In this document: piece by piece, positions 8,019 through 13,370 of the stretch
Numbering within the stretch: the first letter of the stretch is position 1
How the letters are laid out: each line of letters opens with the position of its first letter
Assembly: GCA_003505715.1 (NCBI GenBank)
Contig: DNXU01000029.1
Location: forward strand, 3,330-16,699
Length of the DNA stretch: 13,370 bases
Origin: Cyanobacteria bacterium UBA8803
Lineage (GTDB): Bacteria; Cyanobacteriota; Cyanobacteriia; Cyanobacteriales; Coleofasciculaceae
Reading direction: 5' to 3'
Made by a program: the position numbers and the translations under genes
Notes under the pieces: model-generated
What the model saw: the letters and a program-made list of their open reading frames with translations, nothing else
Told to the model about the DNA's origin: nothing
Databases searched by the model: none

Positions 8019-9059
8019 ATGAGTTTACCTCCTACCAAAAAAGTCTTTGAGCGATTGGATAATTCTAATTTGATTCGCTACTTACTTCTGTTTGCTCTTG
8101 GATGGGCAATCGTACAAGTTTTGGCTTACTTTCAAACTGTAATTGCCATTTTCACCTTAGCCGCTATTTTAGCCTTCTTGCTTAACTACCCCGTGCAATG
8201 GCTTCATCGTTTTTTGCCTCATGGTGTAGCTGTAGGATTGGTTTTTTTTCTAAGCTTCGTAATTCTTGGAGGTTTTAGTATCACAATTGGTTTAGCAATA
8301 GTATCTCAAGGACAACAACTACTCAGTCAGTCAACTGAATTTTTCAATTCCGTAATTCCTTTAGTAGAACGTCTAGAACAGATTCTAAATAATTGGAATA
8401 TTCAAGTCAATTTTGGTGCAATTGAGGAGCAAGTCCGGAATCAAGTGCTATCAGGAATCGGAGTGGGTTTAACTACATTACAGACCTGGCTTTCCAACCT
8501 AATTGACTTAATTTTAATTGCTGTTGTTGCTTTTTTCATGTTACTTGATGGAGAGCGGCTTTGGACGTTCTTTCTTAAATCTTTCCCAAGTTCTTTCCAA
8601 GGTAAATTGACAGAGAGTATTCAGCGTAACTTTTTAGGATTTTTCTGGGGACGATTAATCTTATCCGTGTTTTTTGGAGTATCTACCTTTATTGTCTTTC
8701 TAATTTTGCAAGTTCCTTATGCCTTGGTGTTAGCCGCTATCGCAGGAGTTTTTGATCTCATTCCTGGCATTGGAGCGACATTAGGAATTGGTCTGGTAGC
8801 TCTAATTATCTTACCTCAAGGAATTTGGCTCAGTCTAAAGGTCTTAGTCAGTTGCATTTTACTCCAGCAGGTAGAGGAAAATTTACTAATGCCTCGAATT
8901 ATGCAAGGTTCAGTTAATCTTAATCCAGTCGTTATGTTTTTTGCCTTGCTGGTTGGTGCTAGAGTAGCAGGATTGTTAGGAATTTTTCTGGCTATTCCTG
9001 TAGCAGGAGTAATTATCGGTTTATGGGAAGTTGATGAAATGAAGGGAGAGCGAGAATAA
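8019..9059 (+). CDS. AI-2E (UPF0118/PerM) family permease
   Basis: A multi-pass inner-membrane protein of 346 residues from ATG 8019; the frame is open back to TTG 7965, giving 364. The ATG is preferred because the extra 18 residues are not family-like and 7965 lacks a ribosome binding site; the ATG itself has only a weak GTGAAG. Residues below count from 7965. Seen: two helical pairs at about 38-72 and 88-114, a soluble segment (115-175), further helices, the DLIPGIGATLG motif (264-274), and the C-terminal signature ENLLMPRIMQG (305-315) with LNPVVMFFALLVGARVAG. The family name comes from autoinducer-2 export, but other members have been reported as Na+/H+ antiporters, so the substrate is open. 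It is more A/T-rich than its neighbours and has no HIP1 site. It is convergent with the DUF389 gene (46-base gap). Confidence 0.9.
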   Translation: MSLPPTKKVFERLDNSNLIRYLLLFALGWAIVQVLAYFQTVIAIFTLAAILAFLLNYPVQWLHRFLPHGVAVGLVFFLSFVILGGFSITIGLAIVSQGQQLLSQSTEFFNSVIPLVERLEQILNNWNIQVNFGAIEEQVRNQVLSGIGVGLTTLQTWLSNLIDLILIAVVAFFMLLDGERLWTFFLKSFPSSFQGKLTESIQRNFLGFFWGRLILSVFFGVSTFIVFLILQVPYALVLAAIAGVFDLIPGIGATLGIGLVALIILPQGIWLSLKVLVSCILLQQVEENLLMPRIMQGSVNLNPVVMFFALLVGARVAGLLGIFLAIPVAGVIIGLWEVDEMKGERE

Positions 9060-9105
9060 AGTCAAAAGCCACAAGAAGCAACATCGACGGCAATAAAAAC
9101 GATTC

Positions 9106-10128
9106 TCAAGGCATCGGTTTAGAGGCAGGTTTCGTTAGGTCTTCTCGCCGGACTTCTTCCACCTGACTAACTTCAAAAATTAGAGTGAAGGGTTGACCCA
9201 TCTCTTTTGCCACAAAATCTTCTAACAGTTGTACTTGCTTAGGTGTTACGGCTTCTTTAGCTCGAACACTGAGATGGACTTGAGGCGGTTTGGTCAGCCA
9301 GTTCGTATGGCTTGCGATTAGCTGTACTCGTTGAAACGTAATGGTTCGGTCTAACAATGCGCGTCGGAGACTGCTTTCAAGTTGAGCTTGCCGAACTAAT
9401 TCAGCAAAGCTGATGCCTAAGGGAATCAAAAGAAGACCTACAAATGCTAGCGTCCAGATGAGGGGTTTGCGTGCTAGGTTGAGGGACGTATAGCCTGTCA
9501 GCAGGAAAGTCAGCATACAAGAGAGGGTAATTCCCAGAAGATTGGTTAGGTAAAGCAGAGTTGCTCCTAAGCTCAGCGACCAATTCACTTGAGCAAGACC
9601 TAAGCCAATTACGCAGATGGGTGGCATCAGGGCAACTGCGATCGCTGTCCCTGCCAGACTACCAGAAATTTTGGGCTGAACCTTGGCATAGCCGCTGATA
9701 CCACCAGCTGCAATAGCAATTCCCAAGTCTAATAAGGTAGGTTCGGAACGCGAGAAAACTTCACTGCCATAGCTAGGAATGCCAACCAATAAACCCAAGC
9801 ACCAAGCAAGAGCTACTGCTAGCAAGGTGCCGATCGCAACTGCCATCAACCCCTTGCGGAACAAGGTTACGTTTCCTTGCAAAGCACCAAAAGCTAACCC
9901 TCGAATTGGCAGCATTAGGGGCGCAACAATCATCGCTCCGATAATCACGGCAGCGCTGTTGGACAGTAAGCCAAAGGTTGCGATCGCACAAGAGCCGACA
10001 ATCAAAACCAGATAGGATAGGTCTGGAGTTGATTCGGCCAACAACTCGGTTTGTAGCTGCTGTAGCTCGACGGGTTGAACCCTTGTCCTTGTGACACCCT
10101 TGAAGCGGTTTCTAATATTGTCTAGCAA
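9106..10128 (-). CDS. DUF389 family membrane protein
   Basis: A 340-residue protein whose family has no established biochemical function. Seen: a soluble N-terminus (1-38), then five to six hydrophobic segments at about 39-75, 92-117, 132-147, 155-180, 186-212 and 222-242, and a soluble C-terminal tail (245-340). Family signatures are the SNSAAVIIGAMIVAPLM segment (56-72) and SGYAKVQPKISG followed by AIAVALMPPICVIG (162-175). The start is TTG at 10126-10128, supported by GGAGAAGG just upstream; no in-frame ATG would keep the family N-terminus. It follows the antiporter gene on the same strand after a 141-base gap that contains a large hairpin, so co-transcription is uncertain. Membrane location and neighbours point to ion or envelope physiology, but that is inference. 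Confidence 0.9.
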   Translation of the reverse strand: MLDNIRNRFKGVTRTRVQPVELQQLQTELLAESTPDLSYLVLIVGSCAIATFGLLSNSAAVIIGAMIVAPLMLPIRGLAFGALQGNVTLFRKGLMAVAIGTLLAVALAWCLGLLVGIPSYGSEVFSRSEPTLLDLGIAIAAGGISGYAKVQPKISGSLAGTAIAVALMPPICVIGLGLAQVNWSLSLGATLLYLTNLLGITLSCMLTFLLTGYTSLNLARKPLIWTLAFVGLLLIPLGISFAELVRQAQLESSLRRALLDRTITFQRVQLIASHTNWLTKPPQVHLSVRAKEAVTPKQVQLLEDFVAKEMGQPFTLIFEVSQVEEVRREDLTKPASKPMP

Positions 10129-10130
10129 AA

Positions 10131-10138
10131 CCTTCTCC
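10131..10138 (-). promoter_or_regulatory. Ribosome binding site deciding a TTG start
   Basis: On the minus strand GGAGAAGG lies at 10138-10131, two bases before TTG, with GGAG about six bases away. This supports TTG 10128 as the true start of the DUF389 gene. Confidence 0.6.
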
Positions 10139-10211
10139 AGATACCCTACCTATTCATGCTACTGATTGTCAGGTTGGAGCTGACGGGAGTTCCACTTAAT
10201 GAGAAAGAAGT

Positions 10212-10261
10212 GTGACATCCTCCCACACCATAATCTTCGATTTGGTGTGGGAGGATGTCAC
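10212..10261. repeat. Long perfect hairpin resembling an IS200/IS605-type end
   Basis: The arm GTGACATCCTCCCACACCA (10212-10230) is exactly complementary to 10243-10261: 19 pairs without a mismatch. After one bulged T (10231) the stem continues with AATC/GATT (10232-10235/10239-10242) around the loop TTC, giving 23 pairs in about 50 bases. The GGGAGGATGTCA side resembles the hairpin sequence often found at ends of IS200/IS605-family elements with tnpB. No transposase is present here. On the minus strand it starts 8 bases after the antiporter stop and is followed by a C/T-rich stretch, so it may also act as a terminator or attenuator before the DUF389 gene. The structure is seen; the IS link is recalled similarity. 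Confidence 0.75.
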
Positions 10262-10269
10262 CTTATTGT

Positions 10270-11826
10270 CTACTCCGCTGGCTCCTTGCTCTGTTCAAAA
10301 CTCCCTTGCAGGAAAGGCGCGAGTTCCTTATTTAACCGACCTGCCCGAACAAACTCTGCGTAAGTGTCGGCTTCAATTGCCTGCAATTCCCCTCGCAGTT
10401 GTTCAGCCGTAAAGTTTCGCAGATTGGGGTATTCATCTTGTAGCTGGTCAATTTCTTCGTCCAAGCGGGTTAGTTCTCCTTGAATCAGCGACTCCTGGTA
10501 CTGATAAAATGCTGGTTCAATGCCGGGACGCTGTTCTACTTGTTTTAGGTATTGCAGCACTCGATTCAGAGCAGCCTGACGAGCAGTTACTTCTAGATAT
10601 TGCTGACGCAACGGTTGGTCGCCTAAAAGCTTCAGCTTCTCTAACAAAGGTTGGATGGTCAATCCCTGAAACAGCAGGGTAAACAGCACTGCACCAAAGA
10701 CTGTGGCAATTATTTCTTCTCGGTCTGAGAGAATAGTAGGTACGCTCAATGCCAGTGCGATCGAAACAGAACCCCTTAAGCCTCCCCACCACAACACGGT
10801 TTGTTCGGGTAGGGGAAGTTGAGAGTCCACAACGCGATTGCTCAAATAACTGAGAACGTAAAGTGCGATCGCTCGTGTCACAATCATCGCCCCAACGGTG
10901 ATAGCGATCGTTCCCAAATTTTCTCCTAAGATGGCAAAGTGAACTTGATCTCCAATCAGTAGAAAGACAATGGAGTTAACGAAAAAAGCCAGAAAATCCC
11001 AAAACTCTGTCACAATTATCCGAGTGCGGGGATTCATGCCAATCCGAGAGCCAAAGTTGCCTAGAATCAACCCTGTGGTAACGACCCCAATCACACCCGA
11101 ACCTCCCAAATCTTCGGTAATGATGTAAGTCCCGTAGGCAGAAACTAGGGTAAGAGACTGTTCCACCAAGGGAAGATCGAAGCGTTGGGTCAGATAAGAA
11201 ATGCCAAACCCGATCGCACTACCTATACCAATACCAATCCCCACAACCGCGAAAAATTGCGCCAAAACGGGTTGAAGCGTTAGTTCAGTCGTTTTCAAGG
11301 AAAGCGCAACCAAAAAGCTAAAGGCAACCACTGCCATTCCATCATTAAACAGGCTCTCGCCTTCCATCAGTGTTAAAAGACGTTTTCCTACTCCCAATTC
11401 CCGAAACAGTGCAGTAACCGAAACTGGGTCAGTGGCAGATAGACTTGCTCCAATTAGCAAAGCCGTCGTGATGGAAATTCCAGCGAGTTGGTTCAACCCA
11501 AAAGCCACCCCAGCAATTGAAACAATCACCCCAATTACCGCGTAGAGGCAGATGGGTACCAAATCGCGCTTTAAGTCAGACCAGTGTAAGTTCCAAGCCG
11601 CTTCAAACAACAGTGGTGGCAGAAAAATCGACAAAATCAATCCCGGTGAGAGGTTCACCAATCGTACATCGACCAACGCTAGTCCCAATCCGACGATTAC
11701 CAGGAGTAGCGTATAGGGAATTCTGCGAAACCAGCTAAAGACTTGTGGCAGCGTTGCTACGCTCAAGGAAACTGCCAGCACCAGCAGAAATTGCTTTAGG
11801 TTTTCCTCAATTACGGCTTCACTCAT
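10270..11826 (-). CDS. CPA1-family Na+/H+ antiporter (NhaP-like)
   Basis: A 518-residue inner-membrane antiporter exchanging Na+ (or K+/Li+) for protons. Seen: about twelve hydrophobic segments across residues 12-395; the CPA1 motifs SATDPVSV with Asp133 (130-137), GESLFNDG with the ion-site Asn161-Asp162 pair (156-163), and GGLRGSVSIALA with Arg351 (348-359); FFVNSIVFLLIGDQV (281-295). A long hydrophilic tail (about 397-518) is rich in Glu and Gln and has a likely coiled coil around 440-465. In cyanobacterial NhaP proteins such tails affect ion preference and pH response. ATG at 11826 has only a weak ribosome binding site. The gene lies upstream of the DUF389 gene on the same strand and divergent from the TPR gene. 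Cation specificity cannot be read from the sequence. Confidence 0.95.
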   Translation of the reverse strand: MSEAVIEENLKQFLLVLAVSLSVATLPQVFSWFRRIPYTLLLVIVGLGLALVDVRLVNLSPGLILSIFLPPLLFEAAWNLHWSDLKRDLVPICLYAVIGVIVSIAGVAFGLNQLAGISITTALLIGASLSATDPVSVTALFRELGVGKRLLTLMEGESLFNDGMAVVAFSFLVALSLKTTELTLQPVLAQFFAVVGIGIGIGSAIGFGISYLTQRFDLPLVEQSLTLVSAYGTYIITEDLGGSGVIGVVTTGLILGNFGSRIGMNPRTRIIVTEFWDFLAFFVNSIVFLLIGDQVHFAILGENLGTIAITVGAMIVTRAIALYVLSYLSNRVVDSQLPLPEQTVLWWGGLRGSVSIALALSVPTILSDREEIIATVFGAVLFTLLFQGLTIQPLLEKLKLLGDQPLRQQYLEVTARQAALNRVLQYLKQVEQRPGIEPAFYQYQESLIQGELTRLDEEIDQLQDEYPNLRNFTAEQLRGELQAIEADTYAEFVRAGRLNKELAPFLQGSFEQSKEPAE

Positions 11827-11833
11827 TGCTTTA

Positions 11834-11917
11834 TTATGCGCCGAGAACAGGATGACGATTATTATAATACTCAGGTTTTTCAGCCACTAACATCACATCA
11901 GGAGCAGTGAATAAACC
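11834..11917 (-). pseudogene. Possible Uma2 (DUF820) gene fragment
   Basis: The minus strand reads LFTAPDVMLVAEKPEYYNNR and then, within seven residues, a stop at 11834-11836. PDVMxVAxxPEYYxNR is a pattern I associate with the core of cyanobacterial Uma2/DUF820 proteins, a PD-(D/E)xK nuclease-like family, whose PD holds a catalytic Asp. The expected family sequence on both sides is absent: the following NPxVIxEVLS strand is missing, and the frame upstream (open to ATG 12046) is not recognisable. It therefore looks like a short remnant rather than a gene. It ends 7 bases before the antiporter ATG. The similarity is from memory and covers only about 20 residues. Confidence 0.35.
11861..11866 (-). 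promoter_or_regulatory. Candidate -10 element for the antiporter gene
   Basis: On the minus strand a perfect TATAAT is read from 11866 to 11861, 34 bases before the antiporter ATG, which would give a leader of roughly 28 bases. The -35 region (around 11885-11890, TTAGTG) is poor. The same A/T-rich site also gives TATAAT on the plus strand at 11863-11868, so orientation is not certain. Confidence 0.3.
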
Positions 11918-12022
11918 ATCATGACACTGACCGATAAACTCAAGAATCTTTAGCCCAAGGGTTAGGGAAAAATTCTGGATTAGTTGGATGATGTTAATGC
12001 CAATCGTGGTAAGGGGTAAAAA

Positions 12023-13370
12023 ATGAAAGGAAAAATAAATCATCACAAATTAGTTCTCACTTTCCTCAAAAGTGTTTCACTATCAGGAATTATCAGTGTG
12101 GCATGGCTATTGGAATCCGTAATCGCCACCCCCAAACCCTTAGCAACCGGGTTTCTTCTCACCATATCTCATCCCCAACCCATTGAACTCAAGAAACTTG
12201 GTTTCTTACCCCATCAAAACACCATCATCGCCCAAAATAGCAGTAACTCAGAAGCAGATAGACTCTTGCAAGAAGGATTCCAACTATTTCAGCAAGGAAC
12301 AGCAGAATCATTACGGGCAGCATTAGCAAAGTGGGAAGCTGCCCGCCAACTCTATCGCGTCGCCGGAGATAAAGGCAACGAAGCTTTAGCCCTGCTGTTT
12401 ATGGGCAGGATTAATGATGATTTGGGAGAAAAGCAGCAAGCTTTAGACTACTACAACCAAGCCTTACCCTTATTCGGGGCAGTGGGGGATAGAGGGGGGG
12501 AAGCCGCAACTCTCAACAATATTGGCCTCGTTTACGACTCACTGGGAGAAAAGCAGCAAGCTTTAGACTACTACAACCAAGCCTTACCTCTATTACGGGC
12601 AGTGGGGGATAGAGGGGGGGAAGCCACCACTCTCAACAATATTGGCTATGTGTACGACTCCCTGGGAGAAAAGCAGCAAGCTTTAGACTACTACAACCAA
12701 GCCTTACCCCTATTACGGGCAGTGGGGGATAGAGGTATGGAAGCCACCACTCTCAACAATATTGGCCTCGTGTACAACTCCCTGGGAGAAAAGCAGCAAG
12801 CCTTAGACTACTATAATCAAGCCTTACCCCTATTTCAGGCAGTGGGGGATAGAGGGGGGGAAGCCACCACTCTCAACAATATTGGCAATGTGTACGACTC
12901 CCTGGGAGAAAAGCAGCAAGCCTTAGACTACTTCAACCAAGCCTTACCTCTAAGACGGGCAGTGGGGGATAAGGGGGGGGAAGCCACCACTCTCAACAAT
13001 ATTGGCAATGTGTACAACTCACTAGGAGAAAAGCAGCAAGCTTTAGACTACTTCAACCAAGTCCTACCCCTAATACGGGCTGTGGGGGATAGAAGGGGGG
13101 AAGCCAAAACTCTCAACAATATTGGCTATGTGTACAACTCCCTGGGAGAAAAGCAGCAAGCTTTAGACTACTACAACCAAGCCTTACCTCTATCACGGGC
13201 AGTGGGGGATAGAGGGGGGGAAGCCACCACTCTCAACAATATTGGCAATGTGTACGACTCCCTGGGAGAAAAGCAGCAAGCTTTAGACTACTACAACCAA
13301 GCCTTACCCCTATTACGGGCAGTGGGGGATAGAGGGGGGGAAGCCATAACTCTCAACAATATTGGCAATG
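12023..13370 (+). CDS. Exported TPR-repeat protein, N-terminal part (runs off window)
   Basis: An open frame of 449 codons with no stop before the right edge, so the C-terminus is missing. ATG 12023 is preceded by AAGGGG with 6 bases spacing. Seen: a Lys/His-rich start and a hydrophobic stretch at about 11-36 (signal peptide or anchor), a polar linker to about 75, a degenerate helical repeat (77-120), then 40-residue TPRs starting at residues 121, 161, 201, 241, 281, 321, 361, 401 and 441. Each follows the TPR pattern G8, Y11, A20, Y/F24, A27 (NIGxVYxSLGEKQQALDYYNQA). TPRs bind proteins. In cyanobacteria this arrangement, with AVGDRGGEA linkers, commonly precedes a C-terminal CHAT (caspase-like) domain; that is expectation, not seen. 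It is divergent from the antiporter gene, from which it is 196 bases away. Confidence 0.9.
   Translation, partial: MKGKINHHKLVLTFLKSVSLSGIISVAWLLESVIATPKPLATGFLLTISHPQPIELKKLGFLPHQNTIIAQNSSNSEADRLLQEGFQLFQQGTAESLRAALAKWEAARQLYRVAGDKGNEALALLFMGRINDDLGEKQQALDYYNQALPLFGAVGDRGGEAATLNNIGLVYDSLGEKQQALDYYNQALPLLRAVGDRGGEATTLNNIGYVYDSLGEKQQALDYYNQALPLLRAVGDRGMEATTLNNIGLVYNSLGEKQQALDYYNQALPLFQAVGDRGGEATTLNNIGNVYDSLGEKQQALDYFNQALPLRRAVGDKGGEATTLNNIGNVYNSLGEKQQALDYFNQVLPLIRAVGDRRGEAKTLNNIGYVYNSLGEKQQALDYYNQALPLSRAVGDRGGEATTLNNIGNVYDSLGEKQQALDYYNQALPLLRAVGDRGGEAITLNNIGN
12421..13370 (+). repeat. 120-bp coding tandem repeat, eight units (last partial)
   Basis: Units begin at 12421, 12541, 12661, 12781, 12901, 13021, 13141 and 13261, each exactly 120 bp with no insertions or deletions, equal to one 40-residue TPR. 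The last is cut after 110 bases. Units 7 and 8 differ at only 4 of 110 compared bases. Most columns are invariant even at third codon positions, which indicates recent duplication or ongoing gene conversion. The copy number beyond the window is unknown. Confidence 0.97.

Noticed and set aside
8019..9059. Quorum-sensing autoinducer-2 exporter role from the family name
   Set aside because: AI-2E is a broad family name; no other AI-2 genes are in the window, and other members are reported to carry cations.
10143..10172. Promoter for the DUF389 gene (minus strand CTGACA, 18 bases, TAGGGT)
   Set aside because: The predicted transcript would start within the ribosome binding site (10131-10138), leaving no usable leader.
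11918..12046. Upstream half of the minus-strand frame running from ATG 12046, as a real gene
   Set aside because: It overlaps the start of the well-supported TPR gene, has no recognisable family sequence and no clear ribosome binding site; only the 11834-11917 part is suggestive.
12421..13370. CRISPR-like direct repeat array
   Set aside because: The 120-bp units are contiguous, without spacers, in frame, and encode TPRs.

Overview
The window is chromosomal DNA from a cyanobacterium, most likely a filamentous or otherwise repeat-rich one. The evidence is: about eleven exact copies of the HIP1 octamer GCGATCGC across 13.4 kb; three kinds of degenerate tandem heptamer (STRR-type repeats) between and inside genes; and proteins of cyanobacterial type (GcvH, GcvP, a CPA1 antiporter with a long tail, a secreted 40-residue TPR protein). 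No species can be named from the sequence alone.

Layout. Positions 1-173 hold two heptamer arrays and a terminator that closes a rightward gene lying off the left edge. Positions 174-1025 (minus) encode a membrane-anchored alpha/beta hydrolase. Positions 1196-4705 (plus) encode gcvH and gcvP of the glycine cleavage system, ending in a terminator-like hairpin built from heptamer repeats. Positions 4849-7581 (minus) encode a P2A-like cation ATPase with an altered ion-binding helix M6. A 383-base gap with possible RNA structure and a candidate 16-codon leader ORF separates it from an AI-2E/UPF0118 family permease (plus, preferred start 8019). A DUF389 protein (9106-10128) and a CPA1 Na+/H+ antiporter (10270-11826) follow on the minus strand. 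A near-perfect hairpin lies between them and resembles IS200/IS605 end sequences. Just upstream of the antiporter is what looks like a fragment of a Uma2/DUF820 gene. The right edge (12023 onward, plus) is the first 449 codons of an exported TPR protein, made largely of near-identical 120-bp repeats and still open at the window end.

How the genes work together. GcvH carries the lipoyl arm that GcvP loads with the aminomethyl group of glycine, which serves photorespiratory and one-carbon metabolism; gcvT and lpd are not in the window. The ATPase, AI-2E permease, DUF389 protein and antiporter are four adjacent membrane proteins, at least two of them cation transporters. That suggests, without proving, an ion or salt homeostasis neighbourhood. 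The TPR gene is separate and looks like the N-terminal part of the cyanobacterial TPR-CHAT type, but any CHAT domain would lie beyond the window.

Nothing here is clearly an undescribed system. The most unusual signals are the TPR array, where differences between otherwise near-identical repeats concentrate at groove-facing positions, the IS605-like hairpin, and a heptamer repeat that appears to have become part of the gcvP reading frame.
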